DNA of 64,000 bases from Paraburkholderia ginsengiterrae (GTDB lineage: Bacteria; Pseudomonadota; Gammaproteobacteria; Burkholderiales; Burkholderiaceae), in NCBI RefSeq assembly GCF_001645125.1, contig NZ_LXKA01000198.1:58424-122423 (forward strand), written 5' to 3'. The stretch's first letter is position 1. Every line of letters starts with the position of its first letter. Shown piece by piece: positions 44,729 to 56,219 of this stretch. Both the position numbers and the translations under genes were made by a program. The notes beneath the pieces are model-generated. The model did not search any database. It was not told where the DNA came from and saw nothing but the letters and a program-made list of their open reading frames with translations.

Positions 44729-46183
44729 TTACTTCTGGCTGGCTTTCGCGAGATCGGCGATAGCGGCGATCACGCCTTCCGCATAAGCCGGATCGGCGCG
44801 GCGGAAATGCTCGATCTGACGCGCGACGATCTCCTGCGGCACACCGTTGATATGGCGTGCGATGTTGCCGAACAGACGCTGGCGCTGTGCCGCGTCGAAG
44901 AGCGCGAACAACATGCTGGGCTGCGTGTAGTAGTCCTCGTCCTCGCGATGCTCGTAGCGATCCACCGCGCCCGCCGCGAGCGGCGGTTCGGACGCGTTGG
45001 CGTCCTGCGCGAAATCGCCGAAACGGTTCGGCTCGTAGTTCACCTGGCCGCCGAGATTGCCGTCCGTGCGCATCGCGCCGTCGCGATGGAACGAATGCGG
45101 ATTCGGCGCACGCGGCGCGTTCACCGGAATCTGGTGATGGTTGATCCCGAGGCGATAACGCTGGGTGTCACCATACGAGAACAAACGGCCTTGCAGCAGG
45201 CGGTCCGGCGAGAAGCCGATACCCGGCACCACGTTGGCCGGCGTGAACGCTGCCTGCTCCACGTCCGCGAAATAGTTGGCCGCGTTGCGGTTCAACTCGA
45301 TCGTGCCGACGTCGATCAACGGGTAGTCCTTCTGCGACCACACCTTCGTGATGTCGAACGGGTTGAAGCGATACGTCGCGGCATCGGCTTCCGGCATCAC
45401 CTGAATCGCGAAGCGCCACGCCGGGAAGCGGCCCGCGTCGATGCTGCCGACCAGATCGCGCTGCGCGCTTTCACGGTCTTGCGCGACCACCTGGGCGGCT
45501 TCGGCATCGGTGAATTTTTCAATGCCCTGCATCGACTTGAAGTGGAACTTGACCCAGAAGCGCTCGTTGTTCGCGTTGATGAACGAGTACGTGTGCGAGC
45601 CGAAGCCGTGCATCTGACGGTAGTTCTTCGGAATGCCGCGGTCGCTCATCAGAATCGTCACCTGATGCAGCGATTCCGGATGACGCGACCAGAAGTCCCA
45701 CGCGGCGACGTTGTTGCGCATGTTGGTGTACGGATCGCGCTTCTGCGTGTGAATGAAGTCCGGAAACTTCAGCGGATCGCGGATAAAGAACACCGGCGTG
45801 TTGTTGCCCACCACGTCCCAGTTGCCCTCTTCCGTGTAGAACTTGATCGAGAAACCCCGCACGTCGCGTTCCGCGTCGGCCGCGCCGCGCTCGCCGGCCA
45901 CCGTCGAAAAGCGCATGAAAAGCGGCGTTTCCTTGCCGACTTGCGCGAACACTTTCGCCTTCGTGTAGCGCGAGATGTCGTGCGTGACTTTCAGCGTGCC
46001 GAACGCGCCCGAGCCTTTTGCGTGCACGCGGCGTTCGGGGATCACTTCGCGGTCGAAGTGAGCGAGTTTTTCGAGCAGCCATACATCTTGCAAAACAACC
46101 GGGCCGCGAGCGCCGGCGGTCATCGAATTCTGGTTATCCGCGACGGGTGCGCCGGCGGCATTGGTGAGCTTACGTTCGGACAT
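44729..46183 (-). CDS. katA: Monofunctional haem catalase
   Basis: A 484-aa small-subunit catalase that breaks down hydrogen peroxide. The distal haem segment with the essential His is [12 protein letters not shown]. The proximal haem-ligand Tyr is in [33 protein letters not shown] is also conserved. ATG 46183 follows AGGAG. It lies downstream of oxyR and a 45-aa ORF on the same strand, and upstream of dps, so control by OxyR is likely. Confidence 0.97.
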   Translation of the reverse strand: MSERKLTNAAGAPVADNQNSMTAGARGPVVLQDVWLLEKLAHFDREVIPERRVHAKGSGAFGTLKVTHDISRYTKAKVFAQVGKETPLFMRFSTVAGERGAADAERDVRGFSIKFYTEEGNWDVVGNNTPVFFIRDPLKFPDFIHTQKRDPYTNMRNNVAAWDFWSRHPESLHQVTILMSDRGIPKNYRQMHGFGSHTYSFINANNERFWVKFHFKSMQGIEKFTDAEAAQVVAQDRESAQRDLVGSIDAGRFPAWRFAIQVMPEADAATYRFNPFDITKVWSQKDYPLIDVGTIELNRNAANYFADVEQAAFTPANVVPGIGFSPDRLLQGRLFSYGDTQRYRLGINHHQIPVNAPRAPNPHSFHRDGAMRTDGNLGGQVNYEPNRFGDFAQDANASEPPLAAGAVDRYEHREDEDYYTQPSMLFALFDAAQRQRLFGNIARHINGVPQEIVARQIEHFRRADPAYAEGVIAAIADLAKASQK

Positions 46184-46270
46184 GCGTGACTCCTGAATGA
46201 CTCTTATCGGGACGGAATGTGGGGACAGGCGTGGCGCATTGACGCCGGAAATTCATGCATCAGGCGTGTA

Positions 46271-46408
46271 TCAGGCCGAAAGGGCCCGGTCGACCAGCAG
46301 AGACAACGCGACCGTACGCAAGCTGGCCAGAGGTGCGGCGAAACCGCTGTTTGCGGCGGCAGGCTGGGCGGCGAGAGTCGGGGTTTGCTGCGGGTTCGAT
46401 GACGGCAT
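46271..46408 (-). CDS. Small ORF between oxyR and katA, 45 aa
   Basis: Not recognised. ATG 46408 is preceded by CTGGAGGAAATC, a near-ideal ribosome-binding site. The 45-aa product is rich in Ala, Pro, Gln and Leu, with a helix-like C-terminal half (PLASLRTVALSLLVDRALSA). It ends 88 bp before katA on the same strand and follows the AT-rich operator-like region. It could be a translated leader of katA or a small accessory protein; the sequence does not decide. Confidence 0.55.
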   Translation of the reverse strand: MPSSNPQQTPTLAAQPAAANSGFAAPLASLRTVALSLLVDRALSA

Positions 46409-46452
46409 GATTTCCTCCAGGTCTTATGGGATCGGGCGATCCATGGAGGAAA

Positions 46453-46505
46453 CTATAACAAAACTATCGAATTACTGCTTTTGATTAATTTTATCTATTC
46501 GATAG
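46453..46505. promoter_or_regulatory. Operator-like region upstream of katA (possible OxyR site)
   Basis: In an unusually AT-rich 60-bp stretch, CTATCGAAT (46464-46472) and ATTCGATAG (46497-46505) are perfect inverted copies whose starts are 33 bp apart, three helical turns. Another CTAT lies 11 bp away at 46453. OxyR sites in E. coli use ATAG/CTAT half-sites at 11-bp steps, so this fits in part only. Assignment to OxyR is inferred from context. Confidence 0.5.
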
Positions 46506-46601
46506 GGCTTGCGGCTATCGGCGCCGCTGGGAGCGCCGGACCCGCTGCCGAAGCGAGCGTGGCGGGCCGGCGTGGGTACGTGTGTGGATGCAGACCCGCC
46601 G

Positions 46602-47561
46602 TTAGTTGACGGCGACCGGCAGATCCAGCTTCGTGACACCAGGCAGATCGCAGGCGTTGATGGCGTCGCAAATGGCCTCGATGGCGGGCATGCGGGTGAA
46701 GCTCTTGCGCCAGGCCAGCACGACGCGGCGATCCGGCACGGGATCGCCGAATGCGACGTAACTGAGCAGGCCTGGGTCGATGCCACCTGCTTGCGGCTTG
46801 ACTTCGTGTACCGACATACGAGGCATCACGGTAATGCCGACACCGCTCGCCACCATATGACGAATGGTCTCGAGCGACGACCCTTCGAAGGTTTTCTGGA
46901 TGCCGTCCGCGTTTTGCGAAAAGCGCATCAATTCCGGACAGACGCCGAGCACGTGATCGCGGAAGCAATGGCCGCTGCCGAGCAGCAGCATGGTTTCCTG
47001 CTTCAGATCGTCGGCGTCGATTTTCGGGCGGTTTTCCCACGCGTGGCCCGAAGGCAGCGCGACGACGAACGGTTCGTCGTACAGCGGCCGCAGCATCAGG
47101 CCGGTTTCCGGAAAGGGCAGCGCCATGATGGCGACGTCGATTTCGCCTTGCTTGAGCAGCTCGATCAGCTTGAGCGTGTAATTTTCCTGCAGCATCAAGG
47201 GCATCTGCGGGACGCGCTTGATCATTTGCTTGACGAGCGTGGGCAGGAGGTACGGCCCGATCGTGTAAATGACGCCGAGGCGCAGCGGCCCGATCAGCGG
47301 GTCTTTGCCCTGTTTGGCGATTTCCTTGATGGCGAGCGTTTGCTCGAGCACGCGTTGGGCTTGCGTGACGATCTGTTCGCCGATGGGCGTGACGCTGACT
47401 TCGCTGGTGCCGCGCTCGAAGATCTGCACGTTCAGTTCGTCTTCGAGCTTCTTGATGGCGACCGACAGGGTCGGCTGGCTGACGAAACACGCTTCGGCGG
47501 CACGGCCGAAGTGCCGCTCGCGGGCCACGGCGACGATGTATTTCAGTTCGGTGAGGGTCAT
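46602..47561 (-). CDS. oxyR: Peroxide-sensing LysR regulator OxyR
   Basis: A 319-aa LysR-type regulator. The N-terminal winged helix is LTELKYIVAVARERHFGRAA and VSQPTLSVAIKKLEDEL. The redox pair is GSGHCFRDHVLGVC: two cysteines nine residues apart, as Cys199 and Cys208 in E. coli OxyR, which sets it apart from ordinary LysR proteins. TFEGSSLETIRHMVASGVGITVMP is also conserved. It lies upstream of katA and dps on the same strand and downstream of recG. Confidence 0.95.
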   Translation of the reverse strand: MTLTELKYIVAVARERHFGRAAEACFVSQPTLSVAIKKLEDELNVQIFERGTSEVSVTPIGEQIVTQAQRVLEQTLAIKEIAKQGKDPLIGPLRLGVIYTIGPYLLPTLVKQMIKRVPQMPLMLQENYTLKLIELLKQGEIDVAIMALPFPETGLMLRPLYDEPFVVALPSGHAWENRPKIDADDLKQETMLLLGSGHCFRDHVLGVCPELMRFSQNADGIQKTFEGSSLETIRHMVASGVGITVMPRMSVHEVKPQAGGIDPGLLSYVAFGDPVPDRRVVLAWRKSFTRMPAIEAICDAINACDLPGVTKLDLPVAVN

Positions 47562-47673
47562 TCGGGGACCAATCAGTACAGTGGGTTCGATAGGTTCTAG
47601 TTATACACCGATAGGGTCGGTTCGCCAACCATTTCGGTGGTTACCCCAGGGCACAGGCAATAACGTCCTCTCT

Positions 47674-49899
47674 TCAGGCCTTAAGAAACTGCTCCCGCCC
47701 CCCCAACCACCGCGCCAAATGCTGCAACACAACCTGGGGATACTTCTCCAGCAACACCCCGGCAGCCTCCCGCGCCGGTTCGATCAACCACTGATCATTC
47801 TGAAGATCGGCAAACCTCAACATAGCCGCGCCCGACTGCCGCGCCCCAAGAAACTCCCCGGGTCCACGAATCTCAAGATCCCGCCGGGCAATCTCAAAGC
47901 CATCGGTGGTTTCGCGCATGGTCTGTAACCGTGCGCGAGCCGTCATCGACAACGGCCCGGTATAAAGCAGCACGCAAATTGAACCCGCACTCCCACGTCC
48001 CACCCGCCCCCGCAGCTGATGCAATTGCGCAAGACCAAAACGCTCCGCATGCTCGATCACCATCAGCGACGCATTCGGCACATCGACCCCCACTTCGATC
48101 ACCGTCGTCGCAACCAGCAGCTGCACCTCGTTACGAGTAAACGCATCCATGACTGCCGCCTTTTCCGCCGGCGCGAGACGTCCATGCACGAGGCCAACCT
48201 TCAGCTCCGGCAACGCAGCCACCAACGTCTCGTACGTCTCCACTGCCGTCTGCAACTGCAAAGTCTCGCTTTCCTCGATCAGCGGACACACCCAGTACAC
48301 CTGGCGTCCCGTCAACGCCGCCTCGCGCACACGGCCGATCACCTCCTCGCGCCGCGCGTCGGAGACGAGCTTGGTCAGGATCGACGTACGCCCAGGCGGC
48401 AGTTCGTCAATGGTCGAGACGTCCAGGTCGGCGTAATACGTCATCGCGAGCGTGCGCGGAATCGGTGTGGCCGACATCATCAACTGATGCGGCTGAAAGT
48501 CGTTCGCGCCGTCGGCCGCGTTCTGCGCCTTGGCGCGCAAGGCCAGCCGTTGCGCCACGCCAAAACGATGCTGTTCGTCGACGATCACGAGACCAAGCCG
48601 CGCGAACTCCACCGCGTCCTGAATGATCGCGTGCGTGCCGATCACGAGTTGCGCCGTGCCGAGCGCGGCGGCTTCGATCGCGGCCCGTTTTTCGCGGGCC
48701 TTCAGACTGCCCGCCAGCCACGCGACGCTCACGCCGAGCGGCTCCAGCCAGCCGCGCAGTTTGCGCGCGTGCTGCTCGGCAAGAATTTCCGTCGGCGCCA
48801 TCAGCGCGGCCTGATAACCGGCGTCGATAGCCTGCGCGGCGGCCAGCGCCGCGACGATCGTCTTGCCGCTGCCGACGTCGCCCTGCAGCAGGCGCTGCAT
48901 CGGATGCGGCTGCGTGAGGTCGAGCGCGATTTCGCCGCCGACGCGCTCCTGCGCCGCCGTCAGTGAAAACGGCAGCGCCTTCAGCAAGCGCGCCACCAGC
49001 GCGGATTCGTCGCCCAGTTTGCGGCGCGGCATGGCCGGCGCCGCGCGGGTGCGGCGCTCTTCGTGCGCGCGCTTGAGCGACATCTGCTGCGCGAGCAGTT
49101 CCTCGAACTTGATGCGCTCCCACGCCGGATGCGTGCCGTCGATCAGCGCGGTCTCGTCGGACTGCACGCCCGGATGATGCAGCGTGCGCACGGCGTCCAT
49201 CAGCGCCGGCACGCCGAGCGGCTGCAACCAGGTCCGCGCGACCGGTTCGGGCAGGAGTTCCGGCAGCGAAGTGCGCGACAACGCGTTGTCGATCGCTTTG
49301 CGCAGATACGCCTGCGTCACGCCCGCCGTGCTGGGATACACCGGCGTCAGCGCCTGCGGCAGCGGCGTGTCTTCATCGACGACGCGCACCGCCGGATGCA
49401 CCATCTCCATGCCGAAAAACCCGCCGCGCACGTCGCCACGCACCCGCAGCCGCGCGCCGATCGCCATCTGCTTGACCTGCGAGCCGTAGAAGTTCAGAAA
49501 GCGCAGCACGAGTTCGTCGCCGGCGTCGTCGCGCAATTTCACAAGCAGTTGGCGGCGCGGACGATACGCAATCTCGTTGTCGAACACCACGCCTTCGGTT
49601 TGCGCAATGCCGCCCGGCAGCAGATGCCCGATCGGCGTCAACGAGGTTTCATCCTCGTAGCGCATGGGCAAATGCAGCACCAGGTCGATGTCGCGCGTGA
49701 GGCCGAGTTTGGCGAGCTTGTCGGCGGTTTTCACCGCGGGTTTGGCTGCGGACTTCGTCGTGGGCTTCGTCGTGGGCTTCGTCGTGGGCTTCGTGCCCTC
49801 GCCCGCGTCCTCAGCTGCGTTGCCTCGCGAAACGCGGCGCTTGGGCTCGGCGCTCGCTTCATCGTCAGCTAAGGGCAATCGGCGGTCGGACAAAGGCAT
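47674..49899 (-). CDS. recG: ATP-dependent DNA helicase RecG
   Basis: About 741 aa; a branch-migration helicase that remodels stalled forks and Holliday junctions. The wedge/OB domain is around residues 110-250. Helicase motif I is [14 protein letters not shown], the DExH box is [13 protein letters not shown], and motif VI is [10 protein letters not shown]. The N-terminal 70 residues are a low-complexity extension with three TKPT units encoded by a 12-bp DNA repeat. ATG 49899 is preferred over TTG 49986. It is divergent from queA. Confidence 0.95.
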   Translation of the reverse strand: MPLSDRRLPLADDEASAEPKRRVSRGNAAEDAGEGTKPTTKPTTKPTTKSAAKPAVKTADKLAKLGLTRDIDLVLHLPMRYEDETSLTPIGHLLPGGIAQTEGVVFDNEIAYRPRRQLLVKLRDDAGDELVLRFLNFYGSQVKQMAIGARLRVRGDVRGGFFGMEMVHPAVRVVDEDTPLPQALTPVYPSTAGVTQAYLRKAIDNALSRTSLPELLPEPVARTWLQPLGVPALMDAVRTLHHPGVQSDETALIDGTHPAWERIKFEELLAQQMSLKRAHEERRTRAAPAMPRRKLGDESALVARLLKALPFSLTAAQERVGGEIALDLTQPHPMQRLLQGDVGSGKTIVAALAAAQAIDAGYQAALMAPTEILAEQHARKLRGWLEPLGVSVAWLAGSLKAREKRAAIEAAALGTAQLVIGTHAIIQDAVEFARLGLVIVDEQHRFGVAQRLALRAKAQNAADGANDFQPHQLMMSATPIPRTLAMTYYADLDVSTIDELPPGRTSILTKLVSDARREEVIGRVREAALTGRQVYWVCPLIEESETLQLQTAVETYETLVAALPELKVGLVHGRLAPAEKAAVMDAFTRNEVQLLVATTVIEVGVDVPNASLMVIEHAERFGLAQLHQLRGRVGRGSAGSICVLLYTGPLSMTARARLQTMRETTDGFEIARRDLEIRGPGEFLGARQSGAAMLRFADLQNDQWLIEPAREAAGVLLEKYPQVVLQHLARWLGGREQFLKA
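49753..49794. repeat. 12-bp tandem repeat in recG 5' end
   Basis: Three exact copies of CTTCGTCGTGGG plus half a copy, in frame, encoding Thr-Lys-Pro-Thr units on the minus strand. The period keeps the frame, so copy number could vary without breaking recG. Confidence 0.9.
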
Positions 49900-50047
49900 G
49901 GGCTGCTTCGCAAGTACAATATCGGCTGTCAAAGGGTTCGCCGCCAGGCTGCGCGCGGGCTCGCGGGCCGCTCTGGCGTCCCGCAATCATAGCCGCCCGG
50001 CTCCCGCTTCGGCTCAATTCAGTCTCAATTCGCATCCAGTCGTACGC

Positions 50048-51106
50048 ATGTTTACGCTTTCCGATTTCGATTTCGATCTGCCGCCCGAGTTGATCGCACA
50101 AGTCGCGCTGCCCGAGCGCAGCGCCAGCCGTCTGCTCGAAGTGGACAATACGGCCGGCGCCGACGGCGCGGCGCGCCTCATCGACCGCCGCTTTGCCGAA
50201 CTTCCCGAGTGCATCGAGGCCGGCGATCTGCTGGTTTTCAACGATACCAAAGTCCTGAAGGCGCGCTTCCTCGGCCAGAAGGCCAGTGGCGGCAAGATCG
50301 AAGTACTGGTGGAGCGCCTGACCGGCGAGCGCACGGCGCTCGCGCAGATCCGCGCGAGCAAGAGCCCGCAGCCGGGCACCACGATTCGCCTCGCGGACGC
50401 CTTCGACGTCACCGTCGGCGAACGCGTCGAGCCGTTCTATACGCTGCATTTCCCCGGCGACTGCCTGACGCTGATCGAGCAATATGGCCGCCTGCCGCTG
50501 CCGCCGTACATCGAGCACGATCCGGATTCGACCGACGAGACCCGCTATCAGACAGTGTTCGCGCAGAATCCCGGCGCGGTGGCCGCGCCCACCGCCGGCC
50601 TGCATTTCGACCAGGCACTGCTCGCGCAGCTCGACGCCAAGGGCGTGGAGCGCGCCACACTGACGCTGCACGTCGGCGCGGGCACGTTCCAGCCTGTGCG
50701 GGTCGAAAACCTCGCCGAGCACAAGATGCACAGCGAGTGGTATCACCTGCCGCAAGCGCTCGCCGACAAGATCGCGGCGACGCGCGCGAGCGGCAACCGC
50801 GTGATCGCGGTGGGCACGACCTCGATGCGCGCGCTCGAAGCCGCCGCGCGCGACGCCGAAGCCGCGGGCCGGCCGCTTGCCGCCGCTAGCACTGAAACCG
50901 ACATCTTCATCACGCCGGGCTACCGGTTCCGCGTGGTCGACCGGCTGGTGACCAACTTCCATTTGCCCAAGTCGACGCTGCTGATGCTGGTGTCGGCGTT
51001 CGCCGGCGTCGAGACGATTCGCGAGGCGTATCGTCACGCGATCGAGCAGCGCTACCGCTTCTTCAGTTACGGCGACGCGATGCTGCTCACGCGCCTCGAC
51101 ACGTAA
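50048..51106 (+). CDS. queA: tRNA preQ1(34) ribosyltransferase-isomerase
   Basis: A 352-aa enzyme that transfers ribosyl from SAM to preQ1 in tRNA, making epoxyqueuosine. Conserved blocks are [12 protein letters not shown] at the N-terminus, [37 protein letters not shown], and [14 protein letters not shown] with [16 protein letters not shown] 50048 is preferred over the long open frame that runs back into the recG region. It precedes tgt, the previous step of the same pathway. Confidence 0.97.
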   Translation: MFTLSDFDFDLPPELIAQVALPERSASRLLEVDNTAGADGAARLIDRRFAELPECIEAGDLLVFNDTKVLKARFLGQKASGGKIEVLVERLTGERTALAQIRASKSPQPGTTIRLADAFDVTVGERVEPFYTLHFPGDCLTLIEQYGRLPLPPYIEHDPDSTDETRYQTVFAQNPGAVAAPTAGLHFDQALLAQLDAKGVERATLTLHVGAGTFQPVRVENLAEHKMHSEWYHLPQALADKIAATRASGNRVIAVGTTSMRALEAAARDAEAAGRPLAAASTETDIFITPGYRFRVVDRLVTNFHLPKSTLLMLVSAFAGVETIREAYRHAIEQRYRFFSYGDAMLLTRLDT

Positions 51107-52429
<1,323 letters not shown>

Positions 52430-52439
52430 CGGCGCTCCG

Positions 52440-52466
52440 GGACGGATTCAGCGGAAGAATCCGTCC
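52440..52466 (+). terminator. Hairpin after tgt
   Basis: A perfect 10-bp stem GGACGGATTC / GAATCCGTCC with a 7-nt loop, 11 bp after the tgt stop. No U-run follows, so termination may be partial. Confidence 0.45.
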
Positions 52467-52626
52467 GCCTCGCCATGAAAACCTTACAATCAACTTTCGT
52501 TAACGGCGAAGCAAGCTTTAAACGGTTGATCGCAAAGCCGATTCGCCGCGCCGACGCGCGTCAGGCCGGTGGTAGAATAACCGGCTGATTTTTTTGATCG
52601 TTTTGACTTATAACGGAGAGACCAAC

Positions 52627-52956
52627 GTGTCGTTCATTTCCAATGCCTTCGCCCAAGGCACTGCAACAGGTGGCATTGAATCGAACCTGATGAGCTTCCT
52701 GCCGCTGATCCTGATGTTCGGCGTGCTGTACTTCATCATGATTCGTCCGCAAATGAAGCGCCAGAAGGAACATCGCAACATGCTCGCCGCGATGGCCAAG
52801 GGCGATGAAGTGGTGACGAACGGCGGCATCGTCGGCAAGGTGACCAAAGTGGGCGAAGCTTACGTCGGCGTCGAAATCTCGGAAGGCACGGAAATCACCG
52901 TGCAAAAAGCGTCGGTCACGACAATTCTCCCGAAGGGCACGATCAAGTCGCTGTAA
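52627..52956 (+). CDS. yajC: Preprotein translocase accessory subunit YajC
   Basis: A 109-aa inner-membrane protein of the SecDF-YajC complex. One transmembrane helix lies at about residues 22-40 (SFLPLILMFGVLYFIMIRP), followed by the basic QMKRQKEHRNML and a small cytosolic domain (GDEVVTNGGIVGKVTKV). The start is GTG 52627, preceded by GGAGAG; the longer frame from 52594 lacks family similarity. secD follows. Confidence 0.95.
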   Translation: MSFISNAFAQGTATGGIESNLMSFLPLILMFGVLYFIMIRPQMKRQKEHRNMLAAMAKGDEVVTNGGIVGKVTKVGEAYVGVEISEGTEITVQKASVTTILPKGTIKSL

Positions 52957-53074
52957 GGCCTGCTCTCTCGCGTCCGGCGCGGCCTCGCCGGCGATCCACG
53001 CCATCCGGCACTGAATCGCCCGCGCTCATCGCCGGACGCACCGCTTCCAAGCCAACCTTCCCGTTGGACCACTC

Positions 53075-55123
53075 ATGAATCGTTACCCCCTCTGGAAATA
53101 CGCCGTGATGCTGGTGGCTCTGGTCATCGGCCTCGTGTACACGCTGCCCAACCTGTTCGGCGAAGCGCCGGCGGTGCAGGTGTCGAGCGGCAAGGCGACG
53201 GTCAAGCTCGACTCGACCACGCTGTCGGCTGTCGAAGCCGCGCTCGCCGCGAATCAGATCAAGCCGGACGACGTCACGTTCGACAACTCCGCGACCAACG
53301 CGAACATCCGCGTGCGTCTGCCGGATACCGACACGCAGCTGCGCGTGAAAGATCTGCTGCAGAAGTCGCTGAACAGCGACCCGACCGACCCGCAGTACAT
53401 CGTCGCGCTGAACCTGCAAAGCGCGTCGCCGCGCTGGCTGACTGCCCTTCACGCGCTGCCGATGTACCTCGGTCTCGATCTGCGCGGCGGGGTGCACTTC
53501 CTGCTGCAGGTCGACATGGCCGGCGCACTGAACAAGAAGCTCGACTCGGACGCATCGGACGCGCGCACGCTGTTGCGTGACAAGTACATCCGTGACGGCG
53601 GTGTAAACCGCGTCAACCAGTCGGTGGTGATCAATTTCGCCGACCAGGCCACGGCCGACACCGCATCGCAGCAGCTGAGCCGCGGCATCACCGAACTCCA
53701 GTGGGCCTCGCAAGCAGCGCCGGACGGCGGCGTGCAACTGGTCGGCACCTTCACACCGGCGGTGCAGAAAACCGTGCAGGACGCCGCGCTCAAGCAGAAC
53801 ATCACCACGCTCCATAACCGCGTGAACGAACTGGGCGTGGCCGAGCCGGTGATCCAGCAGCAAGGCGCGGACCGCATCGTGGTCGAACTGCCGGGCGTGC
53901 AGGACACGGCGAAGGCGAAAGACATCATCGGCCGCACGGCAACGCTCGAAGCGCGCCTCGCCGACCCGGTCAACACGCATCCGAATCCGTCCGATCCGGT
54001 GCCGCCGGGCGACGAGCTGTTCACGCAAGGCAACCAGACGCCGGTGCTGCTGCGCAAGCAGATCATCTTCACCGGCGACCGGATTATCGACGCGTCGGCA
54101 GGCTTCGACGAACACCAGCGTCCGTCCGTCAACATTCGCCTCGATTCGGCCGGCGGCCGCGCGGTGGCCAGCGTGTCGCGCGACAACATCGGCAAGCCGA
54201 TGGCCATGGTGCTGTTCGAGAAGGGCAAGGGCGAAGTGCTGACGGTGGCGACCATCCAGTCGGAACTGGGCGACCGCTTCCAGATTACCGGCCAGCCGAA
54301 CCCGCAAGCCGCCGCCGACCTCGCGCTGCTGCTGCGCGCCGGTTCGCTCGCCGCGCCGATGGACATCATCGAAGAACGCACGATCGGTCCGAGCCTCGGC
54401 GCGGACAACATCAAGAAGGGCTTCCACTCGGTGGTGTGGGGCTTCGCGGCAATCGCCGTCTTCATGATCGCGTACTACATGCTGTTCGGCGTGATCTCGA
54501 TGATCGGCCTGTCGGTCAACCTGCTGCTGCTGATCGCCGTGCTGTCCATGCTGCAGGCCACGCTCACCTTGCCGGGTATCGCCGCTATCGCGCTCGCGCT
54601 CGGTATGGCGATCGACGCCAACGTGCTGATCAACGAACGGGTGCGTGAAGAACTGCGCAACGGCGCGCCGCCGCAACTGGCGATCCAGAACGGCTACGCG
54701 CACGCCTGGGCGACGATTCTCGACTCGAACGTCACCACGCTGATCGCCGGTATCGCGCTGCTCGCATTTGGCTCCGGCCCGGTGCGCGGCTTCGCGATCG
54801 TGCACTGTATCGGCATTCTGACGTCGATGTTCTCGGCCGTGTTCTTCTCGCGCGGCATCGTCAACCTCTGGTACGGCGGCAAGAAGAAGCTGAAGTCGCT
54901 GGCCATCGGCCAGGTGTGGCGTCCGGATACGGCGCCGGCAGGCTCGGCCGCTTACCTCGGCAGCGAGGACGCCGCGACCGACACCGCGCAGGCCATTGCC
55001 GCGGCCAGCGCCAAGCCTAAGAGCAAGGCGGCTGCCGAGGCACGCGCCGGCAAGCCGACCGTGCGCCGTCGCAACGCGCCGGGGTCGTCGAATACGCCGC
55101 AGAAACCGGGTTCATCCCGCTGA
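53075..55123 (+). CDS. secD: Protein export membrane protein SecD
   Basis: A 682-aa RND-type subunit that uses the proton gradient to help release exported proteins. TM1 is near the N-terminus (KYAVMLVALVIGLVYTLPNL). The periplasmic P1 domain starts near MYLGLDLRGGVHFLLQVD. Five C-terminal helices include LALGMAIDANVLINERVREE. The C-terminal 55 residues, rich in Ala, Lys and Arg, are an extension beyond E. coli SecD. secF starts 18 bp later. Confidence 0.97.
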   Translation: MNRYPLWKYAVMLVALVIGLVYTLPNLFGEAPAVQVSSGKATVKLDSTTLSAVEAALAANQIKPDDVTFDNSATNANIRVRLPDTDTQLRVKDLLQKSLNSDPTDPQYIVALNLQSASPRWLTALHALPMYLGLDLRGGVHFLLQVDMAGALNKKLDSDASDARTLLRDKYIRDGGVNRVNQSVVINFADQATADTASQQLSRGITELQWASQAAPDGGVQLVGTFTPAVQKTVQDAALKQNITTLHNRVNELGVAEPVIQQQGADRIVVELPGVQDTAKAKDIIGRTATLEARLADPVNTHPNPSDPVPPGDELFTQGNQTPVLLRKQIIFTGDRIIDASAGFDEHQRPSVNIRLDSAGGRAVASVSRDNIGKPMAMVLFEKGKGEVLTVATIQSELGDRFQITGQPNPQAAADLALLLRAGSLAAPMDIIEERTIGPSLGADNIKKGFHSVVWGFAAIAVFMIAYYMLFGVISMIGLSVNLLLLIAVLSMLQATLTLPGIAAIALALGMAIDANVLINERVREELRNGAPPQLAIQNGYAHAWATILDSNVTTLIAGIALLAFGSGPVRGFAIVHCIGILTSMFSAVFFSRGIVNLWYGGKKKLKSLAIGQVWRPDTAPAGSAAYLGSEDAATDTAQAIAAASAKPKSKAAAEARAGKPTVRRRNAPGSSNTPQKPGSSR

Positions 55124-55141
55124 GTCCCGGAGAACAAGACC

Positions 55142-56092
55142 ATGGAATTTTTCCGTTTTCGCAAAGACATTCCGTTCATGCAGCGTGCGTTGATTTTCAA
55201 CGCCATCTCGCTGCTGACGTTCCTTGCCGCTGTGTTCTTCCTGCTGCATCGCGGGCTGCATCTGTCGGTGGAGTTCACCGGCGGCACGGTCATCGAGGTG
55301 CAGTATCCGGGCGCCGCGCCGCTCGAACCGGTACGCGGCACGCTGGGCAAGCTCGGTTACGGTGATGCCCAGGTGCAAAACTTCGGCACGTCGCGCGACG
55401 TGCTGATCCGCCTGCCGCTCAAGCAAGGGCTCACGTCCGCGCAACAGAGCGACCAGGTGATGGGCGCGCTGAAGGCCGACACGCCGCAGGTGCAGTTGCA
55501 GCGTGTCGAGTTTGTCGGCCCGCAGGTCGGCAAGGAACTCGCCACCGACGGCCTGCTCGCGCTGGCCTGCGTGGTGGTCGGCATCGTGATCTACCTGTCG
55601 TTCCGTTTCGAATGGAAGTACGCGGTCGCCGGCGTGATCGCGAACTTGCACGACGTGGTGATCATTCTCGGCTTCTTCGCGTTCTTCCAGTGGGAGTTCT
55701 CGCTGTCGGTGCTGGCTGCGGTGCTTGCCGTGCTCGGCTACTCGGTGAACGAATCGGTCGTTATCTTCGACCGGATTCGTGAAACCTTCCGCCGCGAACG
55801 CAAGATGACCGTGATCGAAGTCATCAACCACGCGATCACCAGCACCATGTCGCGAACCATCATCACGCACGGCTGTACGCAGATGATGGTGCTGTCGATG
55901 TTCCTGTTCGGCGGCCCGACGCTGCACTACTTCGCACTCGCGCTGACGGTTGGTATTCTGTTCGGTATCTACTCGTCGGTGTTCGTCGCCGCGGCGCTTG
56001 CCATGTGGTTCGGCGTGAAGCGCGAAGACCTGATCAAGGACAAGAAGGAACGCACCGATCCGGACGATCCGAACGCGGGCGCGCAGGTCTGA
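55142..56092 (+). CDS. secF: Protein export membrane protein SecF
   Basis: A 316-aa partner of SecD with six predicted helices. LSVEFTGGTVIEVQYPG follows TM1. The conserved VLGYSVNESVVIFDRIRE with the functional Asp is in the second half, followed by NHAITSTMSRTIITH. A hydrophilic C-terminus ends the protein. GGAG precedes ATG 55142. A strong bidirectional terminator follows. Confidence 0.97.
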   Translation: MEFFRFRKDIPFMQRALIFNAISLLTFLAAVFFLLHRGLHLSVEFTGGTVIEVQYPGAAPLEPVRGTLGKLGYGDAQVQNFGTSRDVLIRLPLKQGLTSAQQSDQVMGALKADTPQVQLQRVEFVGPQVGKELATDGLLALACVVVGIVIYLSFRFEWKYAVAGVIANLHDVVIILGFFAFFQWEFSLSVLAAVLAVLGYSVNESVVIFDRIRETFRRERKMTVIEVINHAITSTMSRTIITHGCTQMMVLSMFLFGGPTLHYFALALTVGILFGIYSSVFVAAALAMWFGVKREDLIKDKKERTDPDDPNAGAQV

Positions 56093-56121
56093 TCCCGCTG
56101 TCGCTTCAGGTTTCACAATGA

Positions 56122-56154
56122 AAAAGGCCGGTTCATCGTTTGAACCGGCCTTTT
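56122..56154. terminator. Bidirectional terminator between secF and the MFS gene
   Basis: AAAAGGCCGGTTCA, loop TCGTT, TGAACCGGCCTTTT: a 14-bp perfect stem flanked by A's and T's, suited to both convergent transcripts. Confidence 0.9.
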
Positions 56155-56219
56155 GCGTTTACCGCCGTGTTACGTCGTAGCTCTCGGTGGGTTCGCGGCC
56201 GGATGATGCGGCCGCTGCC

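Noticed and set aside
52943-54805. 620-codon minus-strand frame opposite secD
   Set aside because: Antisense shadow of a well-conserved gene.
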